Below, piece after piece: positions 1 through 8,625 of a stretch of 64,000 nt of DNA (the stretch's first letter is position 1; every line of letters begins with the position of its first letter). The notes beneath the pieces are model-generated. The model did no database searches and was not told the origin of the DNA. It was given only the letters and a program-made list of their open reading frames with translations. The position numbers and the translations under genes are program-made. This DNA is from Pseudomonadales bacterium (lineage in GTDB: Bacteria; Pseudomonadota; Gammaproteobacteria; Pseudomonadales; UBA5862): positions 1 through 64,000 of the forward strand of contig JACKOQ010000006.1 in assembly GCA_024234215.1 (NCBI GenBank). The letters are read 5' to 3'.

Positions 1-181
1 AATTGCTCTGCGCCTTGAACAGCGGATAACCCCGATCCATGACGTAGCAGGTCTCCTTGACGGACGAACCTCCCACCTGCGGGTGCTGTACCAGGTAGTC
101 GAACAGCGAGGTGGTGCCACATTTAGGCGCGCCGGCGATGATCAGATTGGGCAGCGGCGGCAAAGGTTCGACGGAGCTCAT
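1..181 (-). CDS. Sulfotransferase family protein (N-terminal part; gene runs off the left edge)
   Basis: Reading leftward from an ATG at 181, the first 60 residues contain NLIIAGAPKCGTTSLFDYL, the 5'-phosphosulfate-binding loop (AP-K-x-GTTSL) of PAPS-dependent sulfotransferases, followed by the usual 'QHPQV' helix. The family transfers sulfate from PAPS to carbohydrate or other hydroxyls. It starts 15 bp after the stop of the exopolysaccharide ATPase on the same strand, so it is probably the next gene of that operon and may sulfate the polymer or its precursor. Only the N-terminus is visible; acceptor and full length are unknown. Confidence 0.8.
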   Translation of the reverse strand, partial: MSSVEPLPPLPNLIIAGAPKCGTTSLFDYLVQHPQVGGSSVKETCYVMDRGYPLFKAQSN

Positions 182-196
182 CAGTACTGCAACCTG

Positions 197-1135
197 TCAG
201 GAATCGATCTTGCCGAACATGTCCCGCAAGCTCTGCTTGTCGAGCTTCGAGCGGATGACACGCCGGCTCGGGGCTTCATCCGCATCTGGCACCACATCGC
301 CCAGCAGCGGCACCGGGTCGGTGAAGATGCCGGTGCGGGCCTTGTCGCCAATCACCTCTTCGAGCAGCTCTGCGTCGATCTGTTGCTGCTGTCCGGCATA
401 GCCATAGACCAGCGCCATGTCGCAGAGGATGTTGATGCGCCGGGGAATGCCCTGGGTGTGACGGTGCAGCAGTTCGATCGCCTCGGGCGTGAACAGCGGC
501 GCGTCGCGGCCGGCGATCTGCAGGCGGGTGGTGACGTAGTGGGCGGTCTCTTCGGCATCGAGCGGCAGCAGTTCGTAGTCGACGGCGACCCGCTGGGCGA
601 ACTGGCGCAGCTCCTGCCGCTTGAGCTTCTCTTTAAGCTCCGGCTGGCCGGAGAGGATCATCTGCAGCACCTGGTCCTTGTCGGCATTGATGTTCGACAG
701 CATGCGCAGCTCTTCGAGAATGGCCAGGCTCAGGTTCTGTGCCTCGTCGATGATCAGCAGCGTGCGCCGCCCCTTGGCATATTCGGCAATCAGAAAGTCG
801 GTGAAGATCCGGTAGAGGGTGACCTTGCTGCGGCTGTTGCCGTAGTCGAGCCCAAAGGCGTGCAGTATCCACTGCAGCAGTTGGCCGAATGATTCATGGG
901 TGTTGGTGATCATGCCAACGGTGATGTCGCCGCTCAGCCGGTTGAGCAGGTGGCGAATCAGCGTGGTCTTGCCGCAGCCGACCTCGCCGGTGATGACGGC
1001 AAAGCCGGCCTGGTTCTCGATGGCATATTCGAGCAGGGTGAAGGCCATCTGATGCTTGCGGCCGAGATAGAGAAACGACGGATCGGGCAGGATCGAAAAG
1101 GGTTTCTCTTTCAGTCCGAAATGGGCTTCGTACAT
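197..1135 (-). CDS. XrtA/PEP-CTERM locus-associated ATPase (ExeA/GspA-like AAA)
   Basis: 312 residues. The N-terminus (MYEAHFGLKEKPFSILPDP) is typical of ExeA/MshM-like AAA ATPases. Walker A GEVGCGKTT is at about residues 50-58, Walker B LLIIDEAQNL at about 126-135, and a second-region arginine-rich segment (GIPRRINILCD) follows. This matches the 'putative secretion ATPase, PEP-CTERM locus' subfamily (TIGR03015), which sits in exosortase-linked exopolysaccharide loci and is thought to energise envelope assembly. It is downstream of the BY-kinase gene with a 145-bp gap and upstream of a sulfotransferase. The exact cargo is unknown. Confidence 0.88.
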   Translation of the reverse strand: MYEAHFGLKEKPFSILPDPSFLYLGRKHQMAFTLLEYAIENQAGFAVITGEVGCGKTTLIRHLLNRLSGDITVGMITNTHESFGQLLQWILHAFGLDYGNSRSKVTLYRIFTDFLIAEYAKGRRTLLIIDEAQNLSLAILEELRMLSNINADKDQVLQMILSGQPELKEKLKRQELRQFAQRVAVDYELLPLDAEETAHYVTTRLQIAGRDAPLFTPEAIELLHRHTQGIPRRINILCDMALVYGYAGQQQQIDAELLEEVIGDKARTGIFTDPVPLLGDVVPDADEAPSRRVIRSKLDKQSLRDMFGKIDS

Positions 1136-1280
1136 GGTGCTGATTCTGTTTGCGGCCCCGGCGCCTTGGCATCGAGGTACAGGGGTTTCGGGTCGACTTC
1201 AACTCAAACAGCAAACAGCCTGCCAGAAATGGCGCATCGCCCTGCTCAGGCGCCGCTGATGGCAGGCCGAATCGGGGCGG

Positions 1281-2126
1281 TCAACCATGGGCGTAGCCAT
1301 ATCCGCTGCCGTAGGCGGAGCTCTCTTCTCGCGATTTGTTGAGCACGACCCCACAGAGGTTGACGTTCTGCAGCAGCTCGTGCGAGCGCCGCAACTGCAG
1401 ATCGGTGGTCGCGCCCTCTTCGACCACCAGCAGCGCGGCATCGACATAGGGCGAGAAGGCCAGCACATCGTCGAACTGCAACAGTGGCGGCAGATCGAAG
1501 ATGATGATCCGGGCCGGGTAGCGGTTTTTGATCTCTTCGACCAGTTCGACCACCTGTGGCGACGAGAGCCGCTCGGATGAGGAGTCGGCCAGGGCTTCAT
1601 GCCCCGGCAGCACCACCAGCCGCTCGATCGATGGGTTGAACAGCATCTCGCTGAGTGGCTGCCGATGCAGCAGATGGTCGCTGATGCCGGGCATCGGTGC
1701 ATCGCTGAAAAAGCCGCCGATGGTCGGCCGGCGCAGGTCGAAATCGACCAGCAGCACGGTGTGGTTGACCTCGCGCGCCATGCTGATGGCCAGGTTGATG
1801 GCGGTGAGGGTCTTGCCATTGCCTTCGGTCGGACTGGTGACCATCAGCGTGCTCCAGCCGTTGTCGGTCATGCGCCGCAGCACCTGGGTGCGCAGCACCC
1901 GGTAGGCGTCGACCGCCGGGTGGGCCGGCAGATGGGCGACGATGCGCCGTTCGACCAGCCGGGCGGAGTCGAGCGGAATCACCCGGGTCTGGGTGTATTC
2001 GATCTCGTCCGGGGCCACCGCCACCGGCCGTGATGCATCAGAACGGGCCCGGGGCTGGCCACCACTGCTGCCTGCTCCGGCGCGCTCCTCACGGGCCCGC
2101 TCGAGCGCCTCTTTGATCCGTTCCAT
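1281..2126 (-). CDS. CpsD/CapB-family BY-kinase of the XrtA exopolysaccharide locus
   Basis: 281 residues from ATG 2126. All three bacterial tyrosine-kinase signatures are present: Walker A SPTEGNGKT (about 98-106), Walker A' VLLVDFDLRR (about 124-133) and Walker B IIIFDLPP (about 207-214). The C-terminal tail (SSAYGSGYGYAHG) carries a short tyrosine cluster, the usual autophosphorylation site. It would partner the Wzz-like protein encoded just upstream to control polymer length. An in-frame GTG at 2159 extends the frame by 11 codons, but ATG 2126 has an AGG element about 8 nt upstream and gives the start expected for the family (MERIKEALERARE). Confidence 0.88.
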   Translation of the reverse strand: MERIKEALERAREERAGAGSSGGQPRARSDASRPVAVAPDEIEYTQTRVIPLDSARLVERRIVAHLPAHPAVDAYRVLRTQVLRRMTDNGWSTLMVTSPTEGNGKTLTAINLAISMAREVNHTVLLVDFDLRRPTIGGFFSDAPMPGISDHLLHRQPLSEMLFNPSIERLVVLPGHEALADSSSERLSSPQVVELVEEIKNRYPARIIIFDLPPLLQFDDVLAFSPYVDAALLVVEEGATTDLQLRRSHELLQNVNLCGVVLNKSREESSAYGSGYGYAHG

Positions 2127-2208
2127 CTCTTTTACCTGAATAGAAGTTTGGACTGTCACACGGCAAGCCAGCCGGAATCGGCGGCTTCCCCTTCATGAAC
2201 TCTCGCCG

Positions 2209-3954
2209 CTAGATCCCCAGCCGCCGCAGGACGCTGAACCAGATGATGTCGAGCGGCATGATGAAGAAATGAATCACCAGCACCAGCACCAGCGCCAGCA
2301 CCAGCAGCATCACCAGAATCAATCGCCGCTGACGCCGCTGGCTGGCCTGATCGCGCTCGGTCAGGATGTAGGGAATGGTCGCCAGCGGCGAGATGCCCAG
2401 CACGTCGTTGACACTGGCGGCCCCGTACAGTGATTGATCAATGTTCTCGCGCATTGCCACAGTGCCGACGCCCGCCGCAGCGGCCAGCATCAGACCGAGA
2501 AACAGGATCGCCGGACGATTTGGACTCGCCGGATCTTCAGGCAGCGGCGGCGGCTCGACCAAGGTGAAGCGTTCGCCCTTCTGCTCTTTTTCAAGCGCTT
2601 CGGAAAGCTGCGCCTGGACCTGCTTGGCGCTGATGTCGGCGTGATTTTTACGGGCACTGTCAAGCTCGGCCAACAGCTTGCTGTATTGCTGTTGAACCTC
2701 AGGCATCTGCTTCATGCGCTGTTCGAGCTCGCCGATCTTGGCCTCGGCCTGCTTTTTCGAGAGTTGCAGCGACTTGAGCTCGCTCTCGGCGGCCTGCAAC
2801 TGTGCCTGCATCTGGATGTAGACCGGGTTGTCCGGCTTGCTGGCCAGTGCCGCACGCTGGCTCTGCTGGCTGCTGGCGCGGCTCAGCGCACTCTCGGTCT
2901 CGGCAATCTGCCGCTCCAGCCGCTTCACATCGGGGTGGTCGGCCGAATAGCGCTCACGCAGACTCTGCAACTCCGCCTGCTGTTGCTGCTGGCGTGCAGC
3001 GAGCGATGCAGCAGTTTCGGTTGAGGCAACCTCCTTGCGCAGCGCCTCGATCTCTTTCTTCATCTTGATGATGTCGGGGTGGTCCGGCCCGTAACTGGCC
3101 GAACGGCTGACATATTCGGCTTCGAGCGACTTGAGCCGGCTCTCGTTGCCGAGAATCGGCTTGCCTTCGGTTGAGTAGAGCGTGCTGTTGGGGCTCAGTT
3201 GCGCCAGTTGGCCCTGCAGGGCGATGCGCCGGTCCTCCTGCACCCGAATGCGCTGATCGAATTCACTCAACTGCTGCTCCGCCCGCTGCATTGCCTGCTG
3301 GTTGATCTGCGCCAGTTCAGGCAGCACTTCGCCATACTTACCCTTGAAGCTGCTCAGCTCGTTCTCCAGCTGCGTCACCTGCGCCTGCCATTTTTCCGCT
3401 TCGGCGGCCAGAAAACGGGAAGCCTCACGGGTCTGCTGGGTGCGCTGCTTCAGGTTCTCGTTGAGAAACAGCGTGGCCAGTTCGTTGGCCACCCGCTGCG
3501 CCAGCTCTGGAGATTTGTTGGAGTAGGCCAATGTGAAGGCGATGGTGGCGGTGGTGGGCTTGCCGCTCTTGGGATCGACCACGTTGGCGCTGACCGGCGT
3601 CAGCAGAATGTCTTCACGCATCTGCTCGACCACGGTCGCCAGGGTGTCGCGCTGGCGTTCATCGGCATAGAGATTGTACTTCTGGATGATGCCGCCCAGA
3701 TTGGCCGTGGTCATCACCTGCTGGCTGATGGCCTGCATCCGCTCGGCCGCGTAGCCGCCGACGGTCGACTTGACCATCTCGGCCGGAATCTCCTGCTGCT
3801 CGATCAGAATGGTGCCCGACGAGGTGTAGACCGATGGCAAGGCCAGGGTCACCAGCACCGCGATGACGAACACCACGCCGAACACCGACCACAACAAAAC
3901 CCTGCGCCGGCGCAGGATGCGCAGATAGTCACTGATTCCAATCATCTGTTCCAT
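2209..3954 (-). CDS. XrtA-locus polysaccharide chain-length determinant (Wzz/GumC-like)
   Basis: 581 residues. A transmembrane helix at about 19-40 opens a Wzz domain; a long coiled-coil periplasmic region follows, then a second helix near 480-500 and a hydrophobic C-terminus (about 550-570). It matches the PEP-CTERM chain-length family (TIGR03007), an inner-membrane co-polymerase that sets polymer length together with the BY-kinase downstream. Two copies of a Y-x(2-3)-DHPD-(I/V) motif (SYGPDHPDII and RYSADHPDVK) about 45 residues apart suggest an internal duplication in the coiled coil. The kinase is a separate gene, unlike enterobacterial Wzc. Confidence 0.88.
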   Translation of the reverse strand: MEQMIGISDYLRILRRRRVLLWSVFGVVFVIAVLVTLALPSVYTSSGTILIEQQEIPAEMVKSTVGGYAAERMQAISQQVMTTANLGGIIQKYNLYADERQRDTLATVVEQMREDILLTPVSANVVDPKSGKPTTATIAFTLAYSNKSPELAQRVANELATLFLNENLKQRTQQTREASRFLAAEAEKWQAQVTQLENELSSFKGKYGEVLPELAQINQQAMQRAEQQLSEFDQRIRVQEDRRIALQGQLAQLSPNSTLYSTEGKPILGNESRLKSLEAEYVSRSASYGPDHPDIIKMKKEIEALRKEVASTETAASLAARQQQQQAELQSLRERYSADHPDVKRLERQIAETESALSRASSQQSQRAALASKPDNPVYIQMQAQLQAAESELKSLQLSKKQAEAKIGELEQRMKQMPEVQQQYSKLLAELDSARKNHADISAKQVQAQLSEALEKEQKGERFTLVEPPPLPEDPASPNRPAILFLGLMLAAAAGVGTVAMRENIDQSLYGAASVNDVLGISPLATIPYILTERDQASQRRQRRLILVMLLVLALVLVLVIHFFIMPLDIIWFSVLRRLGI

Positions 3955-4035
3955 GCAGGGTTTGCCTCGGTTCGGTAAGCGTTGTCTTCGATGTTCATTG
4001 CGGTGTTGCGATCACCCGGTCAGTCTCATTCCGGT

Positions 4036-5232
4036 TCAGAGCGGCTTGCCCTGCCCGCTGCTGCCCAGTGGGCTTGGCCAGAGATAGGAGATCGAAACAA
4101 AGAGTGCGTTGCTCTCGGCCTCGTCACCCTGGTCGAGAAATCTGTTCTGCCGGTAGCGGTAGTCGAACCGTGCGGTCCAGTTGCGCTCCACCCGCCACTC
4201 GATGCCGGGCGCCAGGGTGAGGTAGCGACGGTCATTGCTGCTCAGCGAAACAAGGTCATTGGTTTGCTGAATGTCGAGGTAGTTGGCATTGAAGATCAAT
4301 CGCGTCCGCTCGTTCCACTCATAACTGGCCGTACCGCCCAGGCGGTCACGCTGAATCAGACTGCCGTCGCCACTTGGATCCGTCGAACGCCCCAAGTTTA
4401 AATTCAACCGCCAGCGCTGCCAGGATTTCTCCAGCGCCGCATCGAACTGGGTCCCGGAACTCTCATCCTCGGTCTGCAGACCGAAAAGGGTCCGCTCCGA
4501 TTTGTCCTTGCGCGCTCCGACCGAGAGCGAACCGGTGAGACTGGGCGAGAAACGCTCCTGCCAACCGAAGCTGACACCCTGCCCACGCGAGATGAAGTCG
4601 AAATCGGTGGGGGTGTAGCGGGTGGCAAAGAGTGTACCGGTGAAGGAGCGGTCTTCGCTGACCCGGTATTGCAGCGCGGTCTGCGCCGTGACATAGCGGT
4701 AATCGGTCAGACTGCTGCCCACGCGGTCTTCATATTCGACTTCGGAGTAGCTGGCGCCAACCGACCCGACCCAGCGTTCAGCAAAGCTGTGCTCGAAACT
4801 GGGCTGCAACAGTTGCCGCGTCACCCGCAGATTGTCATCGACCCGCCCGGTGGTCTCCAGTTCGCTCTGCAGGGTGGTGTCACGGTGCAGGCTGGTCAGC
4901 AGCCCGAAACTGTTGCGTTCGCCCTTGTGATCGAGGTTGAGGTCGGCAAACAGGTTTTCGTTGTTCAAACCATCCTGCTGCTGATACTGGTTGGCCTCGG
5001 CCTTCAGCTTCAGTGCGGCACTTTCGGTTTCGGTGCGGTAACCGAACAGGCCATTGCCTTGCAGCGTGGTGACGAAATCTTCCTGCGGATCGCTGCTGCG
5101 CAGCCGGATGTTGTCATCGAACCCGGTGCGCAACCGCACGCTGGGCTCCTGGTACCAGCCACCCGCCGTGGCGGATCCCGCCGCCAGCAAGGCCCCCGCC
5201 GTCAGCAGGGTCGAAAATGTGGCTCGCCTCAT
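4036..5232 (-). CDS. Outer-membrane beta-barrel protein, PEP-CTERM system-associated (TIGR03016-like)
   Basis: 398 residues. A Sec signal peptide (MRRATFSTLLTAGALLAAGSATAGG) precedes alternating polar/aromatic strands and a C-terminal strand ending near YLWPSPLG, the composition of an outer-membrane barrel. Members of this family lie in XrtA exopolysaccharide loci and probably form or assist the outer-membrane exit of the polymer. Its start overlaps the stop of the export-protein gene by 4 nt (ATGA), indicating translational coupling. Role is inferred from context and topology; no catalytic motif is seen. Confidence 0.82.
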   Translation of the reverse strand: MRRATFSTLLTAGALLAAGSATAGGWYQEPSVRLRTGFDDNIRLRSSDPQEDFVTTLQGNGLFGYRTETESAALKLKAEANQYQQQDGLNNENLFADLNLDHKGERNSFGLLTSLHRDTTLQSELETTGRVDDNLRVTRQLLQPSFEHSFAERWVGSVGASYSEVEYEDRVGSSLTDYRYVTAQTALQYRVSEDRSFTGTLFATRYTPTDFDFISRGQGVSFGWQERFSPSLTGSLSVGARKDKSERTLFGLQTEDESSGTQFDAALEKSWQRWRLNLNLGRSTDPSGDGSLIQRDRLGGTASYEWNERTRLIFNANYLDIQQTNDLVSLSSNDRRYLTLAPGIEWRVERNWTARFDYRYRQNRFLDQGDEAESNALFVSISYLWPSPLGSSGQGKPL

Positions 5233-5825
5233 GGCACCACGACCACATCACCGGCCTGCAGCAGGATGTTCTGCTGCAACTTCTTGCCCTGCTCCATCTC
5301 GGCGTAGTTGAAGCCGACGCTGGTCTGCTCGCCATTGACCCGCCGCAGCACCTGGATGTTCTTGGTGTCGGCAAAGGGGTTCATGCCGCCGGCCATGCTG
5401 AGCGCCTGCAACACGTCAACGGCACGGTTGACGGCAAATTCGCCCGGCCGGTTGACCTTGCCGATGACATAGACCTTGTTGCCGAGGTTCTGCTTGAGCG
5501 CCACCGTCACCACCGGGTCGGGAATGAATTTGGTGAGCCGTTTTTTGATCTCTTCGCTCACTGCCGGCACGGTCTGGCCGGCGGCACCGATCTCGCCCAC
5601 CAGCGGAAAGCTCAGGCCGCCATCGGGCCGCACCAGTGCCTCGCGTTGCAACCCATCCTCACGCCAGACCGAGATCTCCAGCACGTCACCCGGCTGGATC
5701 AGGTAGGGATCGAGCGCCAGGACCAGCGTCGATGTCGACATCAGCACCACTGCAAGCAGCGCCTTCGCGAGGAGTTCGAATTTTTTTCCGACCTTCACCT
5801 TGTGCGCTCCGACTTGTTGTGTCAC
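5229..5825 (-). CDS. XrtA-locus polysaccharide export protein (Wza-like, periplasmic/OM)
   Basis: 198 residues, first gene of the leftward exopolysaccharide operon. A signal segment (about 17-38) is followed by the polysaccharide-export domain (YLIQPGDVLEISVWREDGL) and an SLBB-type region (KVYVIGKVNRPGEFAVN). It matches PEP-CTERM export proteins (TIGR03027), shorter than enterobacterial Wza and without a clear lipobox. The start is GTG at 5825; AAGGAAG lies about 8 nt upstream, which decides it. It would work with the downstream barrel and Wzz-like protein to move polymer across the envelope. Confidence 0.88.
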   Translation of the reverse strand: MTQQVGAHKVKVGKKFELLAKALLAVVLMSTSTLVLALDPYLIQPGDVLEISVWREDGLQREALVRPDGGLSFPLVGEIGAAGQTVPAVSEEIKKRLTKFIPDPVVTVALKQNLGNKVYVIGKVNRPGEFAVNRAVDVLQALSMAGGMNPFADTKNIQVLRRVNGEQTSVGFNYAEMEQGKKLQQNILLQAGDVVVVP

Positions 5826-5863
5826 GAGAGTTCTTCCTTTTCATTCGCTGGGTTATATGAATT

Positions 5864-5891
5864 TTCGAGCATCTTCATCAGCATGCTCGAA
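5864..5891. repeat. Perfect 9-bp inverted repeat in the exopolysaccharide operon leader
   Basis: TTCGAGCAT (5864-5872) and ATGCTCGAA (5883-5891) form a perfect inverted repeat with a 10-nt gap. It lies just downstream of the -10 box and 39 nt before the GTG start, where it could be an operator or an mRNA hairpin. No T-run follows. Confidence 0.6.
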
Positions 5892-5898
5892 TGGTGCG

Positions 5899-5927
5899 AT
5901 TATAGGATAAGGCACCAGAAATGCCAG
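5899..5927 (-). promoter_or_regulatory. Promoter of the XrtA exopolysaccharide operon (sigma-70 box overlapping a sigma-54-like element)
   Basis: On the minus strand CTGGCA (5927-5922) lies 17 nt before a perfect TATAAT (5904-5899), a plausible sigma-70 promoter. The same bases read CTGGCATTTCTGGTGCC (5927-5911), which keeps the GG-N10-GC spacing and much of the sigma-54 consensus TGGCAC-N5-TTGC. Sigma-54 control through PrsK/PrsR is known for PEP-CTERM systems, but which factor acts here is undecided from sequence. Confidence 0.55.
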
Positions 5928-6041
5928 CACACTGCCCCATGGCAGGGCGGTCGCGAATACTGCAGCAGAATGCTGGCAGTTTGATGACACTCTGCACAGC
6001 CATGCTGAGGCCGGGGTTTTATAAGCACATATCAGGCCAGT

Positions 6042-6431
6042 TCAGCCGAAAGAGTCCCGGTAGTGCCGGCCGATCTGCTGAACCCAGCGCTGGCCGACCG
6101 GACGACGGTCGAGCCAGCCGCCGATCAGCCACTGCCCGCAACGCTCAAGCAGATTGCCGCCATAGGTGATGATGGCGTGCCGTGGCGACACCACCACATC
6201 GATCCGGTCCACGGTCTTGAACACCCGTACCCCTGCTCCGCTCGGCAGCAGAATGGCATCCTGACGACCAAGAAATGCACCACCCGGTGGCAGTTCGAAC
6301 ACCTTGCCGTCCTCTTCGCCGAGCAGAAAAAGCGTTCTGGAGGAGTGGTTGAAAACATCAGCCGAACAACCCAGCGCCAGACCGAGCAGCAGCCCGCCCA
6401 GCCAGAGTCGAAATCTTTGCGCTTTCATCAA
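6042..6431 (-). CDS. Hypothetical exported protein, possible lipoprotein
   Basis: 129 residues, family not recognised. The N-terminus (MMKAQRFRLWLGGLLLGLALGCSAD) is a signal peptide; the LALGC stretch resembles a lipobox but has Ala rather than Leu at -3, so lipidation is uncertain. The mature part is basic near the C-terminus, with three further positions rich in Trp/Arg (WLIGGWLDRRPVGQRW). It lies downstream of the TIGR03790 gene on the same strand with a 114-bp gap and may be co-transcribed. Function unknown. Confidence 0.55.
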   Translation of the reverse strand: MMKAQRFRLWLGGLLLGLALGCSADVFNHSSRTLFLLGEEDGKVFELPPGGAFLGRQDAILLPSGAGVRVFKTVDRIDVVVSPRHAIITYGGNLLERCGQWLIGGWLDRRPVGQRWVQQIGRHYRDSFG

Positions 6432-6545
6432 CTTTCCCCACTCTCGACGCGGCCACGCAGGAACGGACAGCCCTGTGCAGCAGTATAGAAAAGGGCGACG
6501 AACTCCGTGTCGACAGCGCGACAGAGTGCGCAGCCGATCACATTT

Positions 6546-7565
6546 TCAGCGTTCACCAAAGGGGCGCGCCAGCGGCTCGCCGATGAAGAGCCCCTGCCCC
6601 GGGCTGGCCACGCTCTTCCAGTAGGCTTCGAGCAGGGTTTCACCACGCTGGTAATGGTCGATCAGCACCGCGGGCCTGGGGAATTTTTCGGGAAAGTTGC
6701 AGGGTTCGCTCACCGTGCCGTAGCTGCCGGTGGCCCCGGCGCTCAGCCAGGCCAGGGCCGGCATCTGCTTCTGGCCATCGAGCTGGCCGCCGGCGCTGGT
6801 CAGGTGGTCGCCGACCGCGCCGGGCAGAAAGCGGTTGCTGTCGAGTTGCCGCACCCAGGCCGTGCCGGTGAAGTAGAAGAGCACATCCTGCTCATGCTCG
6901 ATCCAGTCGGCCTCGATGCGGCGCGGGCGGATCGGTGGCCGTGCCACCCGAAAGACCTCGCCATAGCCGAGGGCGCGCACGCTGCGCGCACGGTCGGCGG
7001 TGACCAGCAGGTAGGCACTGCCGGCAGGATGGCTGCCATCGGCGGCGATGCCGCGGTCGATCAGCCGCTTCACCTCCTCCAGATTGTTGCCGGCCAGCAT
7101 CATGGCCGGACGCAGACCCAGTTGCCGGTGCGGATCGGTGACGGCGCTGTCGAAGTAGTCGAGCCGGCGGGTCGGCGCGCAGACCACCCCCTCGGGCGGA
7201 CAGAAAGCCGCATCGAACCCGGCGGCCACGGCGGTGGTGATCGACATGCAGCCGACCCGGTAGGGACGGCTCCAGGTGATGGCATAGGCCTGAATGAAGT
7301 CGGGCGTGGCCCGCTCGATCTGGGCGCGAATGGCCGCAAAGGCCTCGGGCGAGAGCCGTGACTTTCCGGCCGGAAAGTTCAGGTGAATCAACTGTCTGGC
7401 CTCCAGCTTGCGCGCCTGCTGGTAATACTGCCCCACCTGCACGCTGAGCGGGTCGGCATCGTTCACCAGAATCGCCAGCGTCGTCCGATCGACCCCGCCC
7501 TGCGCCCACAGGCTGAGGCCGCAGCCCAGCGCCAGAAGCAGCACACCGAAAAGACGCGCATTCAT
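6546..7565 (-). CDS. TIGR03790 family protein (exosortase-associated, function unknown)
   Basis: 339 residues from ATG 7565, which opens a signal peptide (MNARLFGVLLLALGCGLSLW); the longer frame to 7799 adds 78 codons without similarity to an export signal. Conserved family blocks are visible: VNDADPLSVQVGQYYQQAR, AYAITWSRPYRVGCMSI, the block around LPGAVGDHLTSAGG, and GATGSYGTVSEPCNF near the C-terminus. The family is uncharacterised but was defined as occurring only in species with exosortase, which agrees with the XrtA locus 1 kb away. The conserved Cys, Asp and Ser/Thr residues suggest an enzyme, but the reaction is unknown. Confidence 0.8.
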   Translation of the reverse strand: MNARLFGVLLLALGCGLSLWAQGGVDRTTLAILVNDADPLSVQVGQYYQQARKLEARQLIHLNFPAGKSRLSPEAFAAIRAQIERATPDFIQAYAITWSRPYRVGCMSITTAVAAGFDAAFCPPEGVVCAPTRRLDYFDSAVTDPHRQLGLRPAMMLAGNNLEEVKRLIDRGIAADGSHPAGSAYLLVTADRARSVRALGYGEVFRVARPPIRPRRIEADWIEHEQDVLFYFTGTAWVRQLDSNRFLPGAVGDHLTSAGGQLDGQKQMPALAWLSAGATGSYGTVSEPCNFPEKFPRPAVLIDHYQRGETLLEAYWKSVASPGQGLFIGEPLARPFGER

Positions 7566-7712
7566 CTGGAGTGTCGAGTTGCCATCGGTCAAACCCTCTT
7601 CGCCAATCGCTCTTATACTAGCCGCTGCTCGGCAACACGCAGACCCACCCATCTCTTTTGGCAGTGAAAACACCCCGATGAACGATCCGGAACTCCTCGA
7701 ACAGCAGTCGTC

Positions 7713-8618
7713 ATGCTGAATGAAGCGCAATACCGCACGCTGCGCCAAGCCTACAGCGAGTTTGCCACGCCGGCGCAACTGAACTGGCTGGAGCGTCATG
7801 AACGGCTGTTGCAGCAGGTGGAGCGGCAGCGTCTGTTCGCCAGCTCACTGGAGCTGTGCGAAGCGGCCTGGCGCGAGCTGGGCGACAGCGAGCCCGGTGC
7901 GGTCTATTCGCTGATCCTGCGCGAGCCCCGGCCGACCGAAATACGGCTGGGGCAGTGGTGCCGCGCCGATCTCGCCATTGCGCTGTTGCTGCTGCTCGGT
8001 GCGGAGCTGGCGGCGGCACCCCCTGCGCGCTGGTTGACCAAGCTGTTCGAGGCGGCTTCGGAGCCGGTGCGTGGCAGTGGCCTGCGGATGCTGATGCTGG
8101 TCGACCCGACCGGTAGCCTGGCGGCATGGAGCATCGATGCGGCACTGCCGGCCCGCTTTGCCCAGCGACAGGCGGCGCTGTTCCGTCACAACCCCTATCC
8201 GGCGCTGCATTTTCCTCAACCTGCCTTCAACCAGCTGGTGCTGGCGGCATTGAGTGCCGACGCCAACCTGCTCGATCTGCAGAATCTGGAGCTGCGGCTC
8301 GATGCGAGCCTGAGCCTGGCAGTGGTGGAGTGGCTGCAACAGCGGCGCGATGCCGGCGCCAGCCTGCCACCCTCGCTGTGGCTGGCGATTCGTCCGGCCG
8401 ATCTCGATGCCGCCAGCAGCCGGCTGTTTCAGGCCGCGCTGGGCGACGGCGATGAAGCGCACCGCTTTCATGCCGCACTGGCGCTGAGCCGCAATGGCGA
8501 GGTGCCGGAGCCGCTGCTGCGGCTGGCGGCGCAGCGCGAGGATATCGAACCGGTCGCGGCCATCCGGCGCCTGCTGCGCAACCTGAGCCGGCTGGCCGGA
8601 CCACGCAGCCAGAATTGA
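7713..8618 (+). CDS. EboA domain-like protein
   Basis: 301 residues, helical and leucine-rich. The segment HNPYPALHFPQPAFNQLVLA followed by LELRLDASLSLAVVEWLQQR and LPPSLWLAIRP matches the EboA pattern (NPYPxxHF...NQxVLKAL...A..L.D...R...G). EboA is the first product of the ebo gene cluster, linked to handling of prenylated or other secondary metabolites; its own activity is unknown. No other ebo gene is visible. It is followed after 7 bp by an MFS transporter on the same strand, so the two are probably co-transcribed. A 13-codon frame (ATG 7678) overlaps its start and is likely chance. Confidence 0.65.
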   Translation: MLNEAQYRTLRQAYSEFATPAQLNWLERHERLLQQVERQRLFASSLELCEAAWRELGDSEPGAVYSLILREPRPTEIRLGQWCRADLAIALLLLLGAELAAAPPARWLTKLFEAASEPVRGSGLRMLMLVDPTGSLAAWSIDAALPARFAQRQAALFRHNPYPALHFPQPAFNQLVLAALSADANLLDLQNLELRLDASLSLAVVEWLQQRRDAGASLPPSLWLAIRPADLDAASSRLFQAALGDGDEAHRFHAALALSRNGEVPEPLLRLAAQREDIEPVAAIRRLLRNLSRLAGPRSQN

Positions 8619-8625
8619 CCTGCCG

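Noticed and set aside
7678..7719. 13-codon leader peptide before the EboA-like gene
   Set aside because: No RBS and no regulatory codon run; overlap with the real start is probably chance.
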